From Emiliania huxleyi CCMP1516 (lineage: Eukaryota > Haptophyta > Isochrysidales > Noelaerhabdaceae): a stretch of DNA of 64,000 nucleotides. Location: assembly GCF_000372725.1 (NCBI RefSeq), contig NW_005201286.1:161941-225940 (forward strand), written 5' to 3'. Within the stretch, counting starts at the first letter, position 1. Each line of letters starts with the position of its first letter. Below the pieces are notes generated by a model. It had not been told where the DNA came from. It made no database searches and saw nothing but the letters and a program-made list of their open reading frames with translations. Shown one piece after another: positions 48,475 to 58,500 of the stretch. Made by a program: the position numbers and the translations under genes.

Positions 48475-50041
48475 TCACAACACGCACGTGACGCCCTTCG
48501 CCGCGCACGCCGCCCCGAGCGCGACGGCCGCCGCCTCGCTCGCCGCGTGACGCCGCAGGGAGAGCCGCGCGAGGCTCGCCGGGGCGTCGTCCGCCGCGAC
48601 CGCCGCCGCCAGCGCCTCGACGCCTCGGTCGCCCACCCCATTCTCGTCGAGGTGCAGCTCGCGGAGGGAGGTCGCGCGCGGGAGCGCCGCCGCCAGCGCG
48701 GCGGCGCCCTCGTCGCCCACGCCGTTCCAGTTGAGCGAGAGCTTCTCGCACGGCGCCAGCGCGCCGGCCGCCATCAGTGACGCGATGGCCGCCGCCTCGG
48801 CGCCGCCCCAGCCGAGGTCGACGAACTCGAGCACCGCCTGAAGCAATCGTGCCACGCTCTCGCGCTGATGGCTGGGGCCGCGGCGGGTGGGTGAAGAGAT
48901 GGGAGGCTGCAGGCAGGCGGGAGAGGCATCGAGACAGGGCAGCAGTGGGAGGCATGCACACTGGAAAGGCGTACACAGGAGTGAGAGGAGGAGGAGGCGG
49001 TGGGGCGGATGCAGCAGTGAGAGGCGCGCGCCGCGGCGGCGAAGCGCTCGGCGAAGCCGGCGCGGTAGAGGTCCGCGACCAGCGGGCGGTCGCACTTTCC
49101 GTTGGTGAAGCCCTTCGACTCGAGGGCGGCGGCGAACTCGTCCGGCGGCAACGGCGCGCGGCGGCGCTGCCGGCACTGCGCCTGCAGCTCGGCCCACCTG
49201 CGATTCACCGCGCCGTCGCGCTTAGAGCCGGCTGTCACAGGTCTGTGGCGTCGGTTAAGCTCTTATGAGCGGGTGACAGGTGGAGAGCCGCAGGAGGGGA
49301 GCTAGCTTCCACGAGCTGGGCTCGCCGGCTCTTCTCGCCCGTGTCGAGGCCGAGGTCGAGCAGCTTGCGCGAGTCTTTGACGAGCGCCGCCCAGGAGGCC
49401 TCGCAGAAGCACCAGCCGCGGTCGGGGTACGGCGCGGTGTTGCCCGACCGCCTGTACCGCGCGGGGTCGTCATAGTCGGGCGGGAAGGCGGTCAGCATAA
49501 AGACAAACGTCTCCGGGTGCGAGTAGAAGGCGCCGAGGCTGCCCAGCGCACGCTTGAAGAGCACGTCCTCCGCCGGGTAGCGGCCGCCCTCGTCGGTGTG
49601 AGTGCGCGGCTGCGGCGCGCCTCCGGCGCCGCGGCAGCGTTGGTGGATGCACATAAAGTCAATGAAGACTGCGAACCGGCCAAAGGACTTGACAAGCAGC
49701 TTGAGTGCGCGGCCAACCGCGCGGAGGTTGTGGCCGCGAGGGTCCGGGTGGTCGGGCTGGAGCCAGCAGTGCGAGCAGCAGGCGATGCGGAGGAAGGGGA
49801 ACGGGTTCTGCGCCGCTTTGAGCTCCGAGAGGGAGACAAACGCAGCGTCGGGCAGCGCCTGGCGCGGCAGCATTACGCCGTCGGGTCGCTCGGACTGCTC
49901 GATGAGGTAGCTTGCGTCGATGAGCGCCACGGCGCCAGAGGAGAGCACGCTCTCGAAGTCGGAGCCGCCGCGCGCGAGCCAGAGCTGAGCGGCCTCGTCG
50001 GTGACAGCGACACTGGTGGTAGCGGGCATGTGCGGTTGCAT
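48475..50041 (-). CDS. Protein with N-terminal FIDFMCIHQ..RGWCFCE domain and C-terminal leucine-rich repeats
   Basis: At least three exons from the ATG at 50041 (MQPHMPATTSVAVTDEAAQL). The first domain reads YLIEQSERPDGVMLPRQALP, FGRFAVFIDFMCIHQRCRG, FVFMLTAFPPDYDD and DRGWCFCEASWAALVKDSRK; I know this pattern from uncharacterised protist proteins loosely like HET domains. The frame then stops. A 35-nt intron (GT..CACAG, about 49244-49278) would join it in frame to TAGSKRDGAVNRRWAELQAQ, and the next segment has no ATG, which favours one gene. After an intron (about 49030-48840) come LRR/RNI-type repeats: LEFVDLGWGGAEAAAIASLM, KLSLNWNGVGDEGAAALAAA and LRELHLDENGVGDRGVEALA, ending at 48475 with AAKGVTCVL. 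LRRs bind proteins; the role is unknown. It lies between the two RCC1 paralogues, on the opposite strand. Confidence 0.6.
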
Positions 50042-50205
50042 ATCTTGGCCGCTGTGCGCGTCGATGAGACGCGACGTGAGGCAGGGAGACCGACGATCCG
50101 AGCAGTTTGCGGTGGCTTGGGGGCCTATGCTCCTTGACGTCGGGCCCCCCCCCGGGCGCCTTTGGCGAGGCGCGGCCGAGTCGCGGCCCCAGGGTGGGCA
50201 GTGAA

Positions 50206-50300
50206 AAGAATTTTACAATCCTCGCACAACCACAACGCTGACCTCTCAACGCTGCCTGGGCAGCCTCCCTTGGGTTGTCTGTTTTCTTTCTTTCTTTTTT
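50206..50300. repeat. Dispersed repeat, copy 5 (partial)
   Basis: GAAAAGAATTTTACAATCCTCG then CCTCCCTTGGGTTGTCTG and TTTTCTTTCTTTCTTTT. It corresponds to parts of the copies near 18530-18620. Confidence 0.65.
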
Positions 50301-50428
50301 TTCACTGGGCAGCGGCGCCGGACTCAAAAGACACCGCTACATTCCTGAGACGCGCGAGGGCAGCCTCCTTATATGGACCCGCATTATCGAACGAACAGTT
50401 GTCGGATCTTTGTTTTCTTTTCCTCGCG

Positions 50429-51883
50429 ATGTCCACCCCGCCGCGCCGCCGCTCGCGCTGCCTCCTCGCCTCCTCCTCCGCCGCCGCTCCCCCGCCAGAG
50501 ACGCCGCCGCCCGCCCGCCTCCTCGACCTCCCCAGGGAGCTCCTCGTGCGCGCCCTCTCCCGCTGCGACCCCGCCATCATCGCTCGCGTCGCGGCCGTCT
50601 CGCTGCTCTTCCACGCCTCGCTCGCCGTAGAGGCCATCCGCTTATGGGCGCAAGAGCGCGGCTTCGAGCTGCCGGCGCAGCCAGAGGGCGAGAGCTGCGC
50701 CGTGCGGTGGCTGTGCTTCGCTGCGCTGCTGCGCGAGGCCAACCCGCCGGTGAGGCTTGCGGCGGGCGCACAGCACAGCGTCTTCATCGACGGCGAGGGG
50801 CGGCTCTCGTCGTGTGGAACGGCTGAGAGCTGGCAGCCAGGACTGCTCGGCCACGGCGAGGGCGTGACACAGCTCAACACGCCGACGCGCCTCCCGTCGA
50901 CTCTGGGCGGTGAGCGCGCCGTGAGTGTGACGTCTGGACTCGTGCACAGCCTCGCCCTCACCGGCGGCGGCGCCGTTTGGAGCTGGGGCAGTGGAGCCTC
51001 TGGCCGCTTGGGCCACGGCGACGAGCAACACCAGCTGCTGCCCAAGAAGGTCGAGGCCTTTGCTGGCCAGCGTGTCATCGCTGTCTCAGCTGGGCTGCAC
51101 CACAGCCTCGCTGCCACCGCCAACGGCAGCCTCTGGAGTTGGGGCCAGGGAGGCGTTGGCCAGCTGGGCCACGGCGACAAGGAGGACCAGCTGCTGCCCA
51201 AGAAGGTCGAGGCCTTTGCTGGCCAGCTCGTCGTCGCTGTGTCGGCTGAAACCGCGCACAGCTTCGCAATCACCGCCGACGGAGCTGTCTGGAGCTGGGG
51301 TTGGGGACGCGAAGGCCAGCTCGGCCACGGCGACGAGCAGGACCAGCTGCTGCCGAAGAAGATCGAGGCCTTTGCTGGCCAGCGCGTCGTCGCTGTGTCG
51401 GCTGGGCGCGTCGTCGCTGTGTCGGCTGGAGGCCACTACAGCCTCGCCCTCACCGCCAACGGCAGCGTCTGGAGCTGGGGCCAGGGAGCCTTTGGCAAGC
51501 TGGGCCACGGCGAGGAGCAGCGCCAGCTGCTGCCCAAGAAGGTCGAGGCCTTTGTCGGCCACCGCGTCGTCGCTGTGTCGGCTGGAGGCCACTACAGCCT
51601 CGCCCTCACCGCCGACGGTGCCGTCTGGAGCTGGGGCTATGGAGGCGTTGGCCAGCTGGGCCACGGCGACGAGCAGAACCAGCTGCAGCCGAAGAAGGTT
51701 GAGGCCTTCACCGGCCAGCGCGTCGTCGCTGTGTCGGCTGGAGTGGGCCACAGCCTCGCCATCACCGCCGACGGAGCCCTCTGGAGCTGCGGCGCTGGCG
51801 AGACCGGCTGCCTAGGGCACGGAGAGGACCTGTCGAAGCAGCTGCTGCCCAAGAAGATCGAGGAGTCGGGTCTGGGGCGGTGA
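50429..51883 (+). CDS. F-box/RCC1-repeat protein 2
   Basis: 484 residues, one exon, start at the ATG in CTCGCGATGTCC as in its paralogue. F-box (RLLDLPRELLVRALSRCDPA, IIARVAAVSLLFHASLAVEA) and seven RCC1 units (AVWSWGSGASGRLGHGDEQH type) to the C-terminus ETGCLGHGEDLSKQLLPKKI. It lacks the Glu-rich loop of the first gene and has an 8-residue duplication (VAVSAGRVVAVSAG near 51385-51425). The upstream frame is open back to 50162 but is not conserved with the paralogue. Same inferred role: substrate adaptor of an SCF ubiquitin ligase. Confidence 0.85.
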   Translation: MSTPPRRRSRCLLASSSAAAPPPETPPPARLLDLPRELLVRALSRCDPAIIARVAAVSLLFHASLAVEAIRLWAQERGFELPAQPEGESCAVRWLCFAALLREANPPVRLAAGAQHSVFIDGEGRLSSCGTAESWQPGLLGHGEGVTQLNTPTRLPSTLGGERAVSVTSGLVHSLALTGGGAVWSWGSGASGRLGHGDEQHQLLPKKVEAFAGQRVIAVSAGLHHSLAATANGSLWSWGQGGVGQLGHGDKEDQLLPKKVEAFAGQLVVAVSAETAHSFAITADGAVWSWGWGREGQLGHGDEQDQLLPKKIEAFAGQRVVAVSAGRVVAVSAGGHYSLALTANGSVWSWGQGAFGKLGHGEEQRQLLPKKVEAFVGHRVVAVSAGGHYSLALTADGAVWSWGYGGVGQLGHGDEQNQLQPKKVEAFTGQRVVAVSAGVGHSLAITADGALWSCGAGETGCLGHGEDLSKQLLPKKIEESGLGR

Positions 51884-52431
51884 GCGATGGGGGGCGGAAG
51901 CCGGAACGGAGCGGGTCCTCAATGAGCCTGTGAGTATGTGAGCATTGTGTCCGTGCACACAGCTCCTCTGTACCCACTCGTGACGTGTGCAGGCGCTCCG
52001 AGACGCGCGGGCCGCGGCAGCACCTGGCGGAGCCGGAGGACGGCCGTCGTTGCGCTTCCGGGTGTGTGCCGCGTGTCGGTGGACGGACTGGACGGTGCTG
52101 GCATGACGGGTGCGCGGCGCGGGCGGATGACTAGGGGAGAGAATGCGGAGAGACTAGCTCGCAGGTAGATGTGCTCAGCCAAGGGTACGCAGGGATATGA
52201 GGGGAATGTGTCAGTGTGAGGGGTGCACCAACCGCAGAGCGTCGTGTTTTGCCTTTGAAAACTGAACAGTTTTTTGACAGATGGCAGAGCCGGATGACAA
52301 GAAATAAAAACACAAAACCGAACAGAGCCGAAAGCGACACCCCAGCGCGCCAGGACGCCGAGGCGCGAGAGCCCTCGGGGCGGCTCGAGGCGGGAGAGCG
52401 CAGCGCTGCGCTCACCCCGACACTCGCGCGC
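51884..52431. other. Convergent intergenic region
   Basis: The first 70 bp match the 3' flank of the RCC1 gene at 46650 (GCGGAAGCCGGAACGGAGCG). The rest, to the HSP90 stop, has no recognisable gene. Confidence 0.5.
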
Positions 52432-54910
52432 TCAGTCCACCTCCTCCATCTTGGAGCCCTCGTCGCCGTCCTCCTCGAGGGGCGGCAGCTCCTCGACGTC
52501 GTCCGCCTCGTCGTCGTCCTCGATGGAGAGGCCGAGCTTGATCATGCGGTGGATGCGGCCGGCGAAGGTGGCGGGCTCGTCGAGCGAGAAGCCCGAGGTG
52601 AGGAGGGACGTCTCGAAGAGCAGGTGGACCAGGTCCTTGACCGTCTTGTCGCCCTTGTCGGCGGCCGACTTTGCCTTGAGCTCCTTCATGATCGAGTGCT
52701 TCGGGTTGATCTCCATCGTCTTCTTGGAGGCCATGTACGAGGACATCGACGAGTCGCGCAGTGCCTGCGCGCGCATGATGCGCTCCATGTTCGCGGTCCA
52801 GCCGTACTCGCCCGTCACCAGCACGCAGGGCGACTCGGTGACGCGCTCCGACATGACAACCTTCTCAACCTTGTCGCCGAGGATCTCCTTCATCAGCTTG
52901 CAGAGCGGCTCGAAGTCGGCGGTGAGCTCCTCCCACGCCTTCTTCTCCTCCTCGGTCTCCTCGAACTTGAGGCCCTCCTTGGTCACCGAGACGAGCTTCT
53001 TGCCGTCGTACTCCTTGAGCTGCTGCACGCAGTACTCGTCGATCGGGTCCGTCATGTAGAGCACCTCGTAGTTGCGCTTCTTGCAGCGCTCGATGAAGGG
53101 CGACGTCTCGACCGCCTTCTTGGTCTCGCCCGTGATGTAGTAGACATCCTTCTGCGACTCGGGCATGCGCGAGACGTAGTCCTTGAGCGAGGTCATCTCG
53201 TCGCCCGACTTGGTCGAGTGGTACATGAGCAGCTCGGCGAGCTTGGCGCGGTTGCCAGAGTCCTCGTGGATGCCGAGCTTGACGTTCTTGGAGAACTGCT
53301 CGTAAAACTTCTTGAAGTCCTCGGTGTTCTCCTGGATCTCGCCGAAGAGCTCGATCGCCTTCTTGACGATGTTCTTCTTGATGACCTGCGCGGCGCGGCG
53401 GGGGGGAAGGGGGTCGGAGGGAAGAGAGTGGGCGGGCGCGGCTCGGGGGGCGCGCTGGCGGCGCGCCTTGAGGATCTTGTTCTGCTGCAGCGTCTCGCGC
53501 GAGATGTTGAGGGGCAGGTCCTCCGAGTCGACGACGCCCTTGACAAAGGTGAGCCACTCGGGGATCAGGTCCTCGCAGTTGTCCATGATGAAGACGCGGC
53601 GGACGTAGAGCTTGATGTGGCCCGAGTTCTTCTTCTTGGGCTCAAAGAGGTCGAAGGGCGCGCGCTTGGGCACGAAGAGGATCGAGGTGAACTCGAGCTG
53701 GCCCTCGACGGAGAAGTGCTTGACGGCGAGGTGCTCCTCCCAGTCGTTGGAGAGCGCCTTGTAGAAGGCGCCGTACTCCTCCTTGGTCACCTCCTCGGGC
53801 TTGCGCGTCCAGATGGGCTTCTGCTTGTTCATCAGGTCCCACTCGTGCGTCACCTCCTTGACCTTCTTCTTCTTCTTCTCCTTCTTCTCCGCCTCCTCGT
53901 CGACCTCCTCGATCTTGGGCTCGTCGCCGTCCTCCTCCTTCTTCTCGTCCTCCTCCTCGTCCTCGTCGTCGTCCACCTCCTTGTCCACCGTCTTCTCGGT
54001 CCAGAGCGAGATCGGGTAGTTGATGAACTCGGAGTGCTTCTTGACCAGGTCCTTGAGGCGGCGCTCCTCGAGGTACTCGAGCTGGTCCTCCTTGAGGTAG
54101 CACATGATCTTGGTGCCGCGCCCGAGCGCCTCGCCGTCCGCGTCCTTGCGCACCGTGAAGGAGCCGCCCGCCGCCGACTCCCAGACGTGCTGCTCGTCGT
54201 CGTTGTGCTTTGACGTCACGACGACGCGGTCGGCGACGAGGTACGACGAGTAGAAGCCGACGCCGAACTGGCCAATCATGTTGATGTCGGCGCCCGCCGA
54301 CATCGCCTCCATGAAGGCCTTGGTGCCCGACTGCGCGATGGTGCCCAGGTTGGTGATCATCTCGGCCTTGGTCATGCCGACGCCAGAGTCGATGATTGTG
54401 AGCGAGTTGTTGGACTTGTCGGGCACGAGGCGGATGTAGAGCTCGGGGTTGCCATCGAGGACCGACTTGTCGGTGAGCGACTGCGGAGGGGGAAGGGGGG
54501 GCGGGGGCGTGAGCGGTGTGAGCGGCGCGGCAAAAGTGCCCGGGGATAAGGATTCCCCGGGATTCCCCGCGCCGTGCGCGCGCGGCGTGTTTGTTTGGGG
54601 GAGGGCGGCGGAGGGCGGCAGCTGCGCCGCCGCGCCGCCGGCGGACGGCAATGCGGCGGCGCCGCGCGGCGGACGGCGAGCGGCGGCGCCGCGCGGCGGG
54701 CAAGACGCCGCCCCGGCAGATGGGGCGTGCGCGGCGCGCGTGTGTGCGAGCAGTCGAGCACGCCTGGTGACGGATCTTGTCGAGCGCGTCGGACGAGTTG
54801 GAGATGAGCTCGCGGAGGAAGATCTCCTTGTTTGAGTAGAAGGTGTTGATGATGAGACTCATCAGCTGGTTGATCTCAGCCTGGAAGGCAAACGTCTCGA
54901 CCTCCGCCAT
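52432..54910 (-). CDS. HSP90: Cytosolic HSP90 chaperone
   Basis: Three exons: 54910-54764, 54480-53467 and 53385-52432, 704 residues. Exon 1 has [20 protein letters not shown] and [16 protein letters not shown]; exon 2 continues [20 protein letters not shown]. The GHKL ATPase domain (~1-210) has [31 protein letters not shown] and [14 protein letters not shown] charged Glu/Lys linker (~215-260) follows, then the middle domain with FDLFEPKKK and [14 protein letters not shown], and the dimerisation domain ending SKMEEVD, the TPR co-chaperone site of cytosolic HSP90. Length and motifs are normal. Both introns have GC donors (CAG|GCGTGC and AAG|GCGCGC) with CAG acceptors in phase 0; intron 2 (81 nt) is open in frame. 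HSP90 folds kinases and receptors with ATP. No clear heat-shock element was seen upstream. Confidence 0.97.
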
Positions 54911-55568
54911 GGCGACTGGTTGTTCTGCGGCGCGGGGAGGAGCGGGGAGGTGGGTCGCCGGGCGAGTCGGCGGAGGGCGGTGCGGGTGTGGCGGAGGAGA
55001 GGCGGCGAGGCGGGGCGAGGCCGGGCCGGGGCGGGGCGGGCGAGCGGGCGAGCTCTGTGCACTTGTGGATGTGCCGCGTAGACTCGTCTAGAAGCAAGCG
55101 GCCGTTTTTTTATTTGGCGGGGGACAAATCTCTTCACCCGCACGCTGCACGGGCCACGGCGAGGCTGCTGCGCGGTGTGGCAGTGCGGGTGGCGTACGGT
55201 TAGAATATGTCTCAGGGACCAGTCTAATGGACCGTTCCGCTGCGGTTCTGTGGTCCATAGGGTCTGGTAGTCTGCATACTCTTCGTAGGACTTAGCATAC
55301 GCGCGGCGAGCCGGCGACGTCTACGACGGCGAGTGGAAGGCGGGTGAGAGGGAGGGGCGAGGCGTCGAGCAGCTCGCAAACGGCGACGTTTGCATACTCG
55401 TCTCGAGGCATGAGCTTAAAGTTGAAAATTTAATAAAATCGGCCCCGGCCGGCCTACCAGCAGCTCTGCGCCTCCTGCCATGCCCCGATGCCGCATGCGC
55501 TCCTGCCATGCGCACGCCCTGCCCTGCGCTGGTCGTGGAGACCGGCTCGCTGCTGAGGCTGGCCTAAG
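54911..55568. other. HSP90 upstream region and 3' flank of the kinase gene
   Basis: A TTTTTTTATTTGG stretch near 55104-55116 and GAAAATTTAATAAAAT near 55425-55440 are the only A/T-rich parts. No gene seen; no obvious GAA-inverted heat-shock element. Confidence 0.45.
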
Positions 55569-58500
55569 CTACGAGCCGCCAGTGCCACGCCCCTCGCCCC
55601 GAGGCCTCCCCCGCCCACCCCTCCCGCCCCGCCCACCCCGCCTGCGCCCGCCTCGCCCACCGACCACCGCCATGCCACCCGCGGGCTGTGTGGGCGGCGC
55701 GGGGCGCGTGGGGGGCTGGTAGACAAAGGTCGCCTGCGCCGCCACGTGCGCTCCGCAGTTGGCGATCGGCAGCGCCGGCTGGCGGCAGGCCGGGCAGTTG
55801 GTGTCGCGCTCCAGCACGCGCGGCGCACACGTCTCGCAGTACAGCGCGTGGCCGCACGCGAAGCGAACAGACCGCGGCGCCGACCAGCAGAGGTCGCACA
55901 GCCGCGCCTCCCCGTCCGCCTCGGCCGTCACCACCCCTGCGAGGCTCTGCGACGGCGATGCCGCCACCTCCTCCCCCGCCGCCTCGACTAGCGCCTCCAG
56001 CCGCGGCAGCGCCTCTGCGAGCGGCATCCGCTTCCTCTTCCGCTCGTACGCCAGCCGGACCACGAGCCGCGCCACCTCCTCGGCCTGCGCCGCCGACCAG
56101 CCCGCGTCGGCCGCTGCGATGGCCTCCGCCGTGTCGGGCTCCTCCAGCGCTTCGTCGCACGCATTGAGCAAGCCAAGAGCGCCGCGGCCGGTCAGGCTGA
56201 CGAGCAGCGTGATGCCGAGCGCGAAACCGTCGGTCAGCTGCGAAGCCTGACCGTCGTTGAGGATGATCGGGTCCATGTAGCCGGGCTTGCCAAAGATACG
56301 CTGCGTCGACAGGTGCGAGACCTGTCCATTGCCGCCGGCCGTCGCCTCTGCCGCGCGCGCGAGGCCCACGTCGGCGAGGTAGCCGTTGCCGCGCTCGTCG
56401 AGCAGGATGTTGCCCGCCGAGACGTCGCGGTGCAGGATCATCGGCGAGCAGCTGTGCAAATAGTGCAACGCTCTCGCAGCGTCGCGCAACACGCGGAGCC
56501 GTGCGGCGGAGGAGAGCGGCGGAGGCGCCGTCTCGAAGCCGAGCATGCCGAGCCGCTGCAGCGCGGCTGGCGTGCGGTAGAGGCGGTCCTCGAGGCTGCC
56601 GCCGCGGCAGAGGGGGTAGACGAGGCACGCTCTCGCCGGCGCCAGGCAAGCGCCGAGCAGAGGGAGCAAGGACGGGTGGCACGCCGCGCTGAGCGTGCGC
56701 ACCTCGCTCTGCAGCTCGGCGAGGCCTTGGGCGCCGACACCGACCAGCGCCGTCTTGACGGCGAACCCGCAAGCGACGCGCGGAAGCGACGGCAGCGCGT
56801 CGGCGCGGTAGACGCGCCCGAAGCCTCCCTCGCCCACCTTGCGCGCCTCGGCAAAGCGGTCCGTCGCCATGATTAGCTCGTCGAGAGGGACGGCGGCGGG
56901 CGGCGCGGCGGCGGCGGCGAGGGCGGCGACACTGGCAGGAGCCGCCGCCTCTGCTGCCTCCGCCGCCGCCGCTGCCTCCGCTGCCGCCTCCGCTGCCGCC
57001 GCCTCTTGAGCCTCCGCCGCCGCCACGGCCGCCACTGCCGCCTCCATAGCCGCCGCCTCCGCCGCTACCTCCACCGCCTCCGCCTCCGCCTCCGCCCTCT
57101 GCCTCGCCTCCTCCCCCTCCCTTGCCGCCTCCTCCCTTGCCCTCGCCTCTGCCTCCTCCCTTGCGCGCGACGCCGCCTCCGCCTCCTCCGCCGCCCGCGC
57201 CGCCGCATCCTCTGCTACCAACCGATCCGCTTCCTCCGCCACTCGCGCCTCCTCCGCCGCCCGCGCCTCCTCCGCCTGCTCCGCCGCCCGCTCCGCCGCC
57301 CGCGCTGCCGCCGCCGCCGCCTTCTCCTCCTTCTGCCGCTGCCGCTTTAGCGCCCTGGCCTCGCGGACCTTTCGCTCCGCCAACTCGTCGCGCAGCCGCC
57401 ACGCCGCCCGCAACGCCTCCGAGCCGTCGGCGGCCTGGGTGGTGTTCGCGTTGATCGCCGCCCTGAGCGCCTCGAGATCGGCGTCGCCTCGCTCGCACGC
57501 CTCAACCGCCTCGCGCAGCGCAGCCTCGGCAGCATCGCGCGCCTCCGCCGCCTCCGCTGCCGCTGCCGCATCGCGTGCGGCCGCCGCGGCCTGTTCGGCT
57601 GATTCTGCGACCGCCCTCTCCCCCCTCGCCTCTGCTGCGGTCGACGAGTGCTCCTCGAAGGCGCGCACGCACTCGGCGTGGCCCTCTTCCTTGGCCCATT
57701 GAAGCGCCGTCTCGCCGCTCGCACTGCGCGCCGCAGTGTCAGCGCCCGCCCGCAGCAAGCGCCGCACGACGGCGGGGCGGTTCAAGAGGGCAGCGGCTAT
57801 CAGCGCGGTGACGCCCTTGCTGTTCTGCAGGTTGATCTCAGCGCCGTGCCGTATCAGCAAATTGACCACCTGCTCGCGGCCTTCCTGGGCGGCGTACATC
57901 AGCGCGGTGTTGCCCTTACTGTTCTGCAAATTGATCTCCGCGCCGTGCTGCAGCAGCAGCTCGACCACCCGCTCGTGACCTTCCTGGGCGGCGCCCATCA
58001 GCGCGGTGTAGCCGTTGCTGTTCTGCACGTTGATCTCCGCGCCGTACCGCAGCAGCAACTCGACCACCTGCTCGTGGCCGTACACGGCGGCGCCCATCAG
58101 CAGCGTGATGCCGCTCACCTTGCCTCTCTTGTACGTCGCGTTGGCCCGCCCGCCGCCCTCGAGCCACGCCAGCACCGCCTCCTCCTCGCCACGCTCAGCC
58201 GCCACGATGACCTCATCGGGGGCTGCCACGCCACCCCTCGACACCGCTGGCGACAGATTACCCGGCCGCACCCGCACGCTCTCGCCGCCGCCCTCGAGCG
58301 CCACCGCGTACCGCCCGCCCTCGAAGCTCCGAGCCACGCCCCGCTGCCCGTTTAGCTCGGGGCGGGCCGAGAGCCCGCCGAGCACGACTCGCTGTCGGAG
58401 CAGCGGCGCGTCCACAGCTGCCGCTGCCGCGCCCGAGGAAGCGCCGCCCGCACCTGCTCGGCCCTCCGCCACCGCCTCGGCCTCAGCCAAGATCTTGACG

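Noticed and set aside
52216..54213. A 665-codon open frame on the plus strand
   Set aside because: It is the antisense of HSP90 exons. GC-rich codons leave the complementary strand open, and the translation is Leu/Val/Asp-rich without any domain.
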